64,000 bases of DNA from Candidatus Methanohalarchaeum thermophilum (lineage in GTDB: Archaea > Halobacteriota > Methanonatronarchaeia > Methanonatronarchaeales > Methanonatronarchaeaceae): positions 1,178,001 through 1,242,000 of the forward strand of contig MSDW01000001.1 of assembly GCA_001914405.1 (NCBI GenBank). The letters are read 5' to 3'. This document shows, piece after piece, positions 56,311 through 64,000 of this stretch; position 1 is the first letter of the stretch, and the number at the start of each line of letters is the position of its first letter. Below the pieces are notes generated by a model. The model made no database searches and was not told the origin of the DNA. It worked only from the letters and a program-made list of their open reading frames with translations. The translations under genes were made by a program, and so were the position numbers.

Positions 56311-57144
56311 TTATTTTTTTCTTGTTTCTTTTATTCCTTTGATCCAGCTGTTTATTATTTGTATGAGTATTTCTGCGAATCCTGTTTCTTTACTCCAGAA
56401 TGCTACTTCTCTTTGGTTGCTTTCTTTTTTGTTTATGTTTATTAGGACAGTTTTGTTGTCTGATATTACTATTCTTTTTTTGTACCCTTTTTGGGGTATT
56501 TCTTCTAGATCTAGAGCTTCTTTAGGATGTATTTTTTTGGCTTCTTCGATTAATTCGATGTTTTTTTGGTTTGTTAGGTTTTTAAATTCTTTTTCTGTGT
56601 TTTCCCATGGTATTATTTTGGTTTTTACTTGTCTTTGGGCTGCTTTTTTTATTGCATCTTGTATTTCATTGTTTAGGTAATCTATGCTTGGTGTTCCTAG
56701 TATCAGTTTGTCTTCTGAATCTAATATGAGTTGTTTTATTCTTCTGTTAATTGCTTGTTTTCCCTTTATTGTCCAGATTTCTTCTTTTTCTATTTCTTGG
56801 GTTTTTTCTGTTTTTATTTTTTTTAGGTTTTTGAATGCAGTTTTTTCTTTAGTTTTGATTCTCTTTTTTAGGATTTCTCGGCACTCTTTTAGTGATGTTG
56901 CTCTGTATTTTATTGGATTGGATTTTTGGATTTCGATTAATCCTTTTTCCTTTAGTTTTTCTGCTGTTCCATATATTTGTGATCGGGGTATATTTGATAT
57001 GTTGCTAATTTCTCTTACTTTTGCTTTTCCGAGTTTTTGGATTCCTATTAAAACCTTTGCTTCGTATTCAGATAGCCCGAGATACATTAGTGAGTCTATT
57101 ATCTCGTTTTCTCTTTTTTCCTGTTCTTTTTTTTGTTTCTCCAT
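56311..57144 (-). CDS. TrmB-family transcription regulator
   Basis: The 277-residue protein has an N-terminal winged helix (LMYLGLSEYEAKVLIGIQKLGKAKVREI, then SQIYGTAEKLKEKGLIEI, residues about 18-75), a helical linker (ILKKRIKTKEKTAFKNLKKI), and a C-terminal phospholipase-D-like effector domain (SEDKLILGTPSIDYL, RIVISDNKTVLI, REVAFWSKETGFAEIL). TrmB-like proteins sense small molecules in archaea. It is divergent from the secreted protein and RND exporter at 57211-61298, with only 66 bases between, so it probably controls them. A TTAAAATATTTAA palindrome-like element lies at 57169-57181. Confidence 0.82.
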   Translation of the reverse strand: MEKQKKEQEKRENEIIDSLMYLGLSEYEAKVLIGIQKLGKAKVREISNISNIPRSQIYGTAEKLKEKGLIEIQKSNPIKYRATSLKECREILKKRIKTKEKTAFKNLKKIKTEKTQEIEKEEIWTIKGKQAINRRIKQLILDSEDKLILGTPSIDYLNNEIQDAIKKAAQRQVKTKIIPWENTEKEFKNLTNQKNIELIEEAKKIHPKEALDLEEIPQKGYKKRIVISDNKTVLININKKESNQREVAFWSKETGFAEILIQIINSWIKGIKETRKK

Positions 57145-57210
57145 TGAAAACTATTTTCTTCCTTTTACCTTAAAATATTTAAGTGTTAGTATGTAAATAA
57201 CAACAAGTTC

Positions 57211-58821
57211 GTGGTATTAATGAATTCAACTAAAAAAACAATTATATTAACGCTGATCTTAGCTTCAATATTCTTAGTTGTAATATCACCTCAAGCTAAA
57301 GCTGCAGCCTATGAAGTTGCTGGAAATCCAGAAATAAAAGTTTATGCACCTGAAAACAATTTTTCAGCTGGTAAAACACTTGGATTACAAGTTTATTTAA
57401 ATAATGAGGGAGAAATAACCGATGATGGAGTTCAAGAATACGAACAAATAGTTAAAACAGCAGAAAACCCCGTAGTTAATCTAAAATCAGGTGATGCCCC
57501 AGTAATAGTTCATACCGATAAAATGCCCATACAAGATATAAGACCAGGATTAAATCAACCAATATCCTTTAAGATTACGTTAAAGGAAAATGCCAAACCA
57601 GGCCAATACCAATTACCCCTTATAATAGATTACAGCCACAAAGAAAAAGTCTACTACGGCTCAAATCAGATACCTGGCAGAAGTTTCACTGTTAAGGAAA
57701 GTAGAGATGTATCAGCAAAAAAAATGGTAGATATTACGATAAGAGAAGAAGCTAATTTTAAGGTCGTTGATGTATCTAATGATATACCAATTGGTGATAG
57801 TGGACAAGTAAACCTAAAAATAAAGAATATTGGAACTGAAAAAGCTCTAAATTCGACTATAGATATTCGATCAAGTGATCCAGCGTTTTCATTAGGTAAA
57901 TCATTAAGTACTAACTTTCATATAAAAAGCTGGGATGTAAATGAAACTAAGACTCTGAGTTTTAAGGCTTACTTCAGTGAAGATGCAATATTAAGAGAAT
58001 ACCCTATTTCAGCTAATATTTTATTCGAAGACATAAACCACATAAAAAGGTCTTCAAAAGAATTAAAAACACATATAATCCCTAAAAAAGAGCAGAGATT
58101 CAATTTAGAGACTCTTAGTAGTTCACTCAGAGTTGGAGAAGAAGGAAGCATACATGCAGCGATAACAAATAATGGTCCTCTAGATACGGAAAACTGCGTG
58201 ATTTTGTTTAATTCACAGAACCCTAACCTTACTCCGAAAGAAACTCAGGCCTATATAGGAGATCTAGGACAAAATAAAACAAAGGAATTTAATTTTACAA
58301 TAGATGTTAGTAGTAACAGCCAAAGAGGAATACATCAAATCACCTTCAACCTTAAATATGAGAAGCCTTCAGGGGACCAAAGATTAGAGAAAAACCTCAA
58401 TCTAGATGCTGTCTTTAAGGAAAAACAGACTGAGTTTAGTATCGAACCCGTAGAGAATCAAGTAAGAATCAATGATGAAGCAATGCTAAAACTAAAAATA
58501 ACCAACAACATGGATCAGGTCATAAGTAATGTTCAACCGATGGTATACACTGATAGTCCTCTATCAAGTGACAACGACAATGCCTTTATAGAGAAGATGG
58601 AACCGGGTGAATCAGAGGTAGTGACTATGGATATCAGTGCAGATTCTACGGCAATAGATAAAAAATATCCTGTAACTATAGATATCTCTTACGAAGAAGA
58701 AGACGGCGACACAAAGCTCTCAGATCTTTATAGGTTCCCGGTAGATGTACAGCCAAAGAAACCGTTCTTTATAACAGAGTTTTTCAATAACATCTTAGAC
58801 AAGATAAATTCCATATTTTAG
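57211..58821 (+). CDS. Exported protein with CARDB/COG1361-like beta repeats
   Basis: The protein of about 536 residues has a signal peptide (TIILTLILASIFLVVISPQAKA). Its body has at least three immunoglobulin-like repeats, at about 185-285, 300-400 and 410-510. Each opens with a phrase like NDIPIGDSGQVNLKIKNIG, SLRVGEEGSIHAAITNNGP or NQVRINDEAMLKLKITNNM. This is the COG1361/CARDB pattern of archaeal surface proteins. The frame allows GTG 57211 or ATG 57220; the ATG is favoured. It is followed after 47 bases by an RND exporter, a known pairing in archaea, so it may act as the extracellular partner of that pump. Confidence 0.75.
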   Translation: MVLMNSTKKTIILTLILASIFLVVISPQAKAAAYEVAGNPEIKVYAPENNFSAGKTLGLQVYLNNEGEITDDGVQEYEQIVKTAENPVVNLKSGDAPVIVHTDKMPIQDIRPGLNQPISFKITLKENAKPGQYQLPLIIDYSHKEKVYYGSNQIPGRSFTVKESRDVSAKKMVDITIREEANFKVVDVSNDIPIGDSGQVNLKIKNIGTEKALNSTIDIRSSDPAFSLGKSLSTNFHIKSWDVNETKTLSFKAYFSEDAILREYPISANILFEDINHIKRSSKELKTHIIPKKEQRFNLETLSSSLRVGEEGSIHAAITNNGPLDTENCVILFNSQNPNLTPKETQAYIGDLGQNKTKEFNFTIDVSSNSQRGIHQITFNLKYEKPSGDQRLEKNLNLDAVFKEKQTEFSIEPVENQVRINDEAMLKLKITNNMDQVISNVQPMVYTDSPLSSDNDNAFIEKMEPGESEVVTMDISADSTAIDKKYPVTIDISYEEEDGDTKLSDLYRFPVDVQPKKPFFITEFFNNILDKINSIF

Positions 58822-58868
58822 AGACACAAATAAAGAATTTAGAAAAATGAAATGGTGAAATAGGTAAT

Positions 58869-61298
58869 ATGGCTTCTTTAAAAGAAAAGATCATTGAATT
58901 CACTGTTTCGGAGCCCAAAAAGGTAATACTAATTTTCGGGGTTGTTACTCTATTATTAGCTCCGGGAGCTCTTGGACTAAAAATGGAGTCAGGCATGGGA
59001 CAGTACGCAGAGGGAATCGATGAGTATCAGACCTGGATATCAGTCAACAATAAGTTTTCGATGGATACAAGAACACAGACCGAGGTAACTCAGCTAATAC
59101 AGACAGGGAATAATGTATTATCCAAAAAGAGTTTACTGAATATCCTTGAGGTACAGGAAAAGATTAAGGAAAGAGAAACACTAAAAGCAGATTCAACTAG
59201 TAGTGCAGCATCTTTTATAGCCAAAACAATTGATCCAACCGCAGAAACAATAGAAGAACAAATAAACGCTATAAAAGGATCATCATCAACAAAAATCAAA
59301 GAAGCTATCAAAAAAGCAGCTGAATTCGAAGGCTTCAGGTCAATGCTGAGCCGTGATTTCTCTAAAAAAGAAGCATCGGCAACAGCAACTATAGCTACCA
59401 TAGGACATAACTTCCCTAGGGAAGAACCAAGCTTATCAGGAGGAAGTCGTCCTACCCTAACAGATATCCAGACAAAAATAAAAACAATAACCCAAACCTC
59501 AGAAGGAAATATACAGGTCTTTGGAACTGGAATAATCTCCGAAGAATTCAATACAATAATAATTGATACACTTAAAATAGTAGTTCCTGCAGCAATCCTA
59601 TTTACACTATTCTTTTTAATATTAGCCTATAGAGATCCAATCGATCTCTTCCTCTCCTTAGCCTGCCTATCATTAATCCTAATATGGACCTTTGGAGTAC
59701 TAGGATGGCTAAACATATCATTCACACAGATGCTAATAACAGTTCCAGTACTACTCGTAGCAGTCGGAATAGACTTCGGAATACATGTAACCAATAGATA
59801 CCGAGAAGAAGACCCATGCGAAAAGATACAAGAATCAATGAGAACCACATTAAATCAACTAATAATTGCCTTCTTTTTAGTTACATCTACTACAATAATA
59901 GGGTTTATAGCAAATTTAATAAGCCCAGTAGGACCAATAAAGGACTTCGGACTCGCAGCAGGAATTGGAGTAATATTTACATTCTTCATCTTTGGTATAC
60001 TTTTCCCAGCGCTTAAAATATGCTTAGACAATATAAGAAAAAAAAGAAACATCCCCAGATTTTGCGTTAAACCACTCGGAACAGAACAATCCTACCTCGG
60101 AAAAACTCTAATATTCGGCGAAAAATTAACTACAAAATTCCCTATAATATTCCTAATAATCTTATTACTCTCTTCAGCATACCTAGGTTACCAATCAAAG
60201 GACATGAAAGGAACATTCGAACAAGAAGACTTTCTCCCACCCGAAAACCTACCAAAATACGTAGACTATTTACCAGAATTCCTCAAACCAAACGAATACA
60301 CCATAACAAAGATAACAAATTTCCTAGAGCAAAAATTCCAATCTGCAACCGACCAAATAACCATAATTGTACATGGAAACCTGGAAAGAAATTATGCACT
60401 AGAGATGATAGACCGCACTAACCAAAACCCACCCGAATCCTTCGTAAAAATAGACAACAAAGCAGAAACACAAAGCATCTTAACCCTAATAGAAACAGCC
60501 AAAGAAAAATCCCCCAAAATAAACCAATTAATCGAAAAAAACGACCCAGACAACGATGGAATACCAGAAAGAGATCTAGAAACAATATACGACACCCTTT
60601 TAACCTCAAGATTCGAAGACCAAACAAAAAGATACCTAACCGAAACAAGGAGACACACCCAGATAATCTACACGGTAAAAGAAGATGTATCTAATACAAA
60701 AGTAAGAGAAGACGCAAAAAAACTAGCACAAAACTACAGATACAACGCAGACTCAACAGGTTCAATAATAGTAACACAAGCAGTCTCAGACCTCATAATA
60801 AACTCAGCAATAAAAAGCCTAATCTTAGCATTAACCCTCGCAGGATTATTCCTAATAATAGCCTATAAATTCATAGAAAAAAACCTAGCAATGGGCATAA
60901 TCAACCTAATACCAATAGCAATAGCAGTAGCCTTCGTCGTAGGAACAATGAAAGCAATAAACATGTCATTCAACCCAGCAACAGCAACAATACTATCACT
61001 AACAATAGGCCTAGGAGTAGACTACACAGTTCACACCACACATAGATTTATAGACGAATACAAAAAAGACCAAAACATCAAAAAAAGCACCAGAAAAATG
61101 CTAATGGGAACTGGAGGAGCCCTAACCGGAAGCATGCTAACAACAACACTAGGAATAGGAACACTAATACTATCAATAACACCCGTCCTAAAAGACTTCG
61201 GAATAATCATGGCAATAAGCATCTTCTACTGCTACCTAAGCTCAATACTAGTACTACCAACAACAATAGCAGTATGGGAAAAAATAACAAAAAAATAA
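58869..61298 (+). CDS. RND-superfamily (MMPL-type) exporter
   Basis: The 809-residue protein has the duplicated RND layout. A first helix (KKVILIFGVVTLLLAPGALGL) leads to a large exported loop (about 55-230) and five helices (about 240-395). A second half repeats this with helix 7 near 430, a loop to about 640 and helices to the end. Each half has the fourth-helix region with the proton-relay Asp: VAVGIDFGIHVTNRYREE and GLGVDYTVHTTHRFIDE. Substrates of archaeal members are unknown; sterol-, lipid- or hydrophobe-like compounds are typical. It lies 47 bases after the CARDB-like gene, and a divergent TrmB regulator precedes both. Codons are AC-rich toward the end. Confidence 0.88.
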   Translation: MASLKEKIIEFTVSEPKKVILIFGVVTLLLAPGALGLKMESGMGQYAEGIDEYQTWISVNNKFSMDTRTQTEVTQLIQTGNNVLSKKSLLNILEVQEKIKERETLKADSTSSAASFIAKTIDPTAETIEEQINAIKGSSSTKIKEAIKKAAEFEGFRSMLSRDFSKKEASATATIATIGHNFPREEPSLSGGSRPTLTDIQTKIKTITQTSEGNIQVFGTGIISEEFNTIIIDTLKIVVPAAILFTLFFLILAYRDPIDLFLSLACLSLILIWTFGVLGWLNISFTQMLITVPVLLVAVGIDFGIHVTNRYREEDPCEKIQESMRTTLNQLIIAFFLVTSTTIIGFIANLISPVGPIKDFGLAAGIGVIFTFFIFGILFPALKICLDNIRKKRNIPRFCVKPLGTEQSYLGKTLIFGEKLTTKFPIIFLIILLLSSAYLGYQSKDMKGTFEQEDFLPPENLPKYVDYLPEFLKPNEYTITKITNFLEQKFQSATDQITIIVHGNLERNYALEMIDRTNQNPPESFVKIDNKAETQSILTLIETAKEKSPKINQLIEKNDPDNDGIPERDLETIYDTLLTSRFEDQTKRYLTETRRHTQIIYTVKEDVSNTKVREDAKKLAQNYRYNADSTGSIIVTQAVSDLIINSAIKSLILALTLAGLFLIIAYKFIEKNLAMGIINLIPIAIAVAFVVGTMKAINMSFNPATATILSLTIGLGVDYTVHTTHRFIDEYKKDQNIKKSTRKMLMGTGGALTGSMLTTTLGIGTLILSITPVLKDFGIIMAISIFYCYLSSILVLPTTIAVWEKITKK

Positions 61299-61631
61299 AA
61301 AACCAAAACAAACCAAATAAAAAAGCCAACAAAAAAACATAAACCAAAAGGTAACACAAACCAAACAAAGAAAACCTCAAAAAAACCTACTTCCTCCATT
61401 AACTTCAATATTCAAGAACCAAAAAAACAACTTTAAACTAAATTCTTCTCTTAATAAATAATTTAATCAATCTTAATAAATAATTCAATCAATTATCTAA
61501 TATCTATATCAATTCCTTTATTTTATTTTTTTAATCATGGAGATTTAACTTCGGTAATTTATTTCCTTGATTGTTTTTTCTTTTTAATTCTTTTATCTGA
61601 TCTAAGATCTGTTTTCTTTAAATAGAAAAGG
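61299..61631. other. Gene-free spacer between convergent genes
   Basis: AC-rich for about 130 bases past the exporter stop, then AT-rich, then T-rich near azlD. An 18-base direct repeat, TTAATAAATAATTTAATC and TTAATAAATAATTCAATC, occurs near 61452-61493. No gene is supported. Confidence 0.45.
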
Positions 61632-61943
61632 TTAAGCTAGGTTTATTATTGCCATTGATATAATTCCAGTTAAAACTGTTTTTATTAGGCTTTCTGTTTT
61701 TATTGCTACTAATATAGTTGGTAAAGCGGCTAATATCATCTTGTTGTTTAAGTTATAGCTATTTTGGCCGTAGACTACCATATTAAGTGTTAATAGAGCT
61801 GTTAAGATTGCTATTGGGATATTATTTAACCAAGATTCGAGATAATTTGGTAAATCTATTTTTGATATAACTACTAGAGGAATCATTCTAGGGATGTAGG
61901 TTACTAAAGACATTCCAATTATTATTGCGATTATGTCTTTCAT
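61632..61943 (-). CDS. azlD: AzlD-type branched-chain amino-acid exporter subunit
   Basis: The 103-residue protein has about four helices. It opens IIAIIIGMSLVTYIPRMIPLVV, with the conserved TYxPRxxP motif of AzlD, and has LPNYLESWLNNIPIAILTAL. AzlD is the small partner of AzlC; the pair exports branched-chain amino acids or analogues. Its start overlaps the azlC stop by four bases (ATGA-type coupling). No anomaly was seen. Confidence 0.85.
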   Translation of the reverse strand: MKDIIAIIIGMSLVTYIPRMIPLVVISKIDLPNYLESWLNNIPIAILTALLTLNMVVYGQNSYNLNNKMILAALPTILVAIKTESLIKTVLTGIISMAIINLA

Positions 61944-62632
61944 CTTTTTATCACGGCTCCTATAGTGGCTGCGAAGATTGTAGTAACAATTAATGTTAAT
62001 TCACTTCCTAGGTAAGGTAATAATGTAAGTATAGTTATCATTGAGGTTATGGCTACTGTTATGTCATTTTTATCTGTTATCTGAATTATTATTAAGGCTA
62101 GAAACATAGCTGGTAGTGCAAAATTTAGGCCCAATGCATTTGGATTTGTTACATAGTTTCCTAGATACGCTCCAATAGCTGTTGATGAAACCCATGCTAT
62201 GTACGCTGTTAAATGTACGCCTGCTATGTAATAGTGGTTTTTTGTTTGATCTTCTTTTAGTTCGACGCTATTCAACGCAAATGTTTCATCCGTAATCCCG
62301 AAGGATAGTAGACTCGATTTCCATGAGTTTATTTTCTGGAAATAAGGAGAAAGAGAGGCACTCATTAGTATGTGCCTACTGTTAACTAGAAAAGTTGTCA
62401 AGATAATTGAAAATGTAGTTATTCCTTTTTCAATTAATCCAATTGCTATGAATTGGCTTGCTCCAGCAAAAACCAATAAAGACATCAATAAGGAATTTAC
62501 TGGAGAAATTCCTGCATTATTAGCTAAGACTCCGAAAGCCAATCCAATCGGCAGGTATCCTAATAGTATAGGAATTGAATTTTGACATCCCTCAGTAAAC
62601 TGGTTTAATTGTATTTTTTGTTTTTCATTCAT
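61940..62632 (-). CDS. azlC: AzlC-type branched-chain amino-acid exporter subunit
   Basis: This protein of about 230 residues begins with a short polar N-terminus and then SIPILLGYLPIGLAFGVLANNAGI and SLLVFAGASQFIAIGLI, the AzlC signature (PIGxAFG, AGxSQF). A second conserved part is VNSRHILMSASLSPYF. The start is taken as ATG 62632, 10 bases after GAGGT; the GTG at 62641 sits too close to that site. It is co-transcribed with azlD. Substrate specificity cannot be told from sequence. Confidence 0.87.
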   Translation of the reverse strand: MNEKQKIQLNQFTEGCQNSIPILLGYLPIGLAFGVLANNAGISPVNSLLMSLLVFAGASQFIAIGLIEKGITTFSIILTTFLVNSRHILMSASLSPYFQKINSWKSSLLSFGITDETFALNSVELKEDQTKNHYYIAGVHLTAYIAWVSSTAIGAYLGNYVTNPNALGLNFALPAMFLALIIIQITDKNDITVAITSMITILTLLPYLGSELTLIVTTIFAATIGAVIKR

Positions 62633-62713
62633 ATGATTCACTTACCTCAATTATCTATGACATGGAAAATTACTTTCCTTATGGATCAAATCACTTGTAG
62701 GCCCTAGATAATT

Positions 62714-63928
62714 TTAAATTAGTTGATTTAGATAAAATATTATGAGGACTAAGGAAGAAATAAATCCACTAGTAGCCGTAATTGATATATTTCCTATATT
62801 TAGTGGAGCTTTAAATGTTTTTTCTCTATCTATTTTTTTGAATCTTAACTTTAGTAGCGATAGATTTATTATTGCAAAGACTATTAATAGAAAAAAGTTT
62901 GCTAATCCTGCTACCAAACCAATATCACCAAGCAAAACAAAGAAAATGGTTAAAGCACAAGTTCCCGCTACGGCTCGATAAGGTGTTTTTCTATTGGAGT
63001 GAATTTTAGAGAAGAAACTGGGAAATGACTTATATTCTTTCTTTGAAACTCCATAGAGTAATCTAGATGTCGATATTAGTATAATTAAAACTGTATTTGT
63101 TATAGCAAAAAGAGCTATTAACGAAATTGCAAAGGTTCCAGTTTCTCCCAAAACTCTACCTACAACTAAAGAAAGAGGAGATGTAGATTTACCGAGAACC
63201 TGCCAATCTACTATTGAAACAGAAGAAAAAGCTACTAAAATATAAAAAAAAGTTGTAATCAGTAAGGAAACAACTATTGCCTTTGGGATATTTTTATTAG
63301 CTTCTTTTGTTTCTTCGGATACATTAACAATAGATTCAAATCCAATATATGAAAAAAATATCAAAAACAATGATTTAACCAAACCAAGTGAACCAAAAGG
63401 AGTCTCAGTAATATCTACACTACCCCAATAACCCACACCCACAGAAATAACTATAACCAATCCAGCTAACTCAATTAAAGTAAATCCAATATTAATTTTA
63501 CTAGACAAATTTATACCAAAGTAATTAACGATAGAAAAAACCAAAACAACTCCAATCGCCACTGGTATCTCCGGAACCTCAATAAAAGTTGATAGGTAAC
63601 CGGGAAAAGATAATGCAACCGCTGCAGAAGAGATAACTCCAACTAAGATACGAAAAAGAGCAGTTATTTCAGCTAATTTTTTACTTTCAAATGCTCTTCT
63701 AACATAAATATACTCAGCCTCTCCTCTCGGATAAATTGAAGACAACTCAGCGTAACTTAACCCAGTCAAAGCCGCTAATAAAGCTGCAAAAATAAAAGCA
63801 AAAACAAGACTCGGCCCCGTTAAACCAGCAGCCTCACCTAAAATAACATAAATACCAGCACCCAAAATCAAACCAATACCATAAAAACAAACATCAAAAA
63901 AATCTAGTTCCTTCTTTAATTCAGCCAA
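62714..63928 (-). CDS. APC-superfamily amino-acid permease
   Basis: This permease of about 404 residues has about 12 membrane helices. The first conserved segment is FYGIGLILGAGIYVILGEAAG, the APC helix-1 unwinding GxGxxxGxGI motif. GLSYAELSSIYPRGEAEY follows, and later FLIFFSYIGFESIVNVSEETKEAN, the FxxYxGFE helix-6 region and E-x-x loop. The frame extends to ATG 63961, but TTG 63928 sits six bases after GGGAGGG and yields the usual short start (AELKKELDFFD), so it is preferred. It probably imports a cationic or neutral amino acid. Confidence 0.85.
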   Translation of the reverse strand: MAELKKELDFFDVCFYGIGLILGAGIYVILGEAAGLTGPSLVFAFIFAALLAALTGLSYAELSSIYPRGEAEYIYVRRAFESKKLAEITALFRILVGVISSAAVALSFPGYLSTFIEVPEIPVAIGVVLVFSIVNYFGINLSSKINIGFTLIELAGLVIVISVGVGYWGSVDITETPFGSLGLVKSLFLIFFSYIGFESIVNVSEETKEANKNIPKAIVVSLLITTFFYILVAFSSVSIVDWQVLGKSTSPLSLVVGRVLGETGTFAISLIALFAITNTVLIILISTSRLLYGVSKKEYKSFPSFFSKIHSNRKTPYRAVAGTCALTIFFVLLGDIGLVAGLANFFLLIVFAIINLSLLKLRFKKIDREKTFKAPLNIGNISITATSGFISSLVLIIFYLNQLI

Positions 63929-64000
63929 AAAAACCCTCCCTTCAGGATCACATAAACCCAAAACCCACCCAAACTACTACATAAATATTAACCATCCAAA

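Overview
The window is strongly A+T-rich archaeal DNA. Archaeal markers are the nurA-herA-mre11-rad50 repair operon, TATA-dependent and apparently leaderless promoters, a TrmB-family regulator, an archaeal-type REC/PAS histidine kinase, a type I-B CRISPR-Cas locus whose crRNA handle is ATTGAAA-like, and many short palindrome-bounded elements resembling the PATEs of halophilic archaea. No rRNA, tRNA or methanogenesis gene was seen, so assignment to a low-GC halophilic group such as Methanonatronarchaeia is only a guess.

Layout. 1-4.6 kb: the edge of an isochorismatase-family gene, a membrane protein, and a dead arsenite-export operon (acr3-arsR). 4.6-9.6 kb: two paralogous CARF-like/winged-helix regulators with matching operator-like palindromes; one is in an operon with an RNase J-like metallo-beta-lactamase nuclease. 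A secreted protein between them has an elaborately folded 5' leader. 9.7-15.9 kb: nurA-herA-mre11-rad50. 16-25 kb: a graveyard of insertion sequences (IS5-type and IS605/TnpB-type) around a DUF89/DUF5320/zinc-ribbon cluster that is itself damaged. 25-36 kb: a 1134-residue REC-GAF-PAS kinase, an interrupted NERD gene, the mrfB-mrfA (YprB-YprA) excision-repair pair, and an interrupted methyltransferase. 36.4-52.6 kb: the type I-B CRISPR-Cas locus and a PiT transporter, bracketed by two nearly identical inverted ~415-bp non-coding elements. All Cas genes and the array are read leftward in the order cas4-cas1-cas2-array-cas6-cas8b-cas7-cas5-cas3. 53-64 kb: a lipoprotein, a phosphoribosyltransferase, a divergent TrmB regulator facing a CARDB-like secreted protein plus RND exporter, azlCD, and an amino-acid permease.

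Three themes recur. First, the window carries at least six non-coding elements with IS605-like palindromic ends or shared conserved blocks, only one of which contains a (dead) tnpB. Second, many otherwise intact genes carry a single lesion: cas1 (extra A in an A-run), NERD (UAG), methyltransferase (UGA), zinc-ribbon (UAA), DUF5320 (two frameshifts). This is either active gene decay or base-calling error. Third, transcription units are GT-rich on the coding strand at and before their 5' ends and AC-rich at and beyond their 3' ends. This produces long GT-rich or AC-rich spacers that contain no genes but many spurious open frames.
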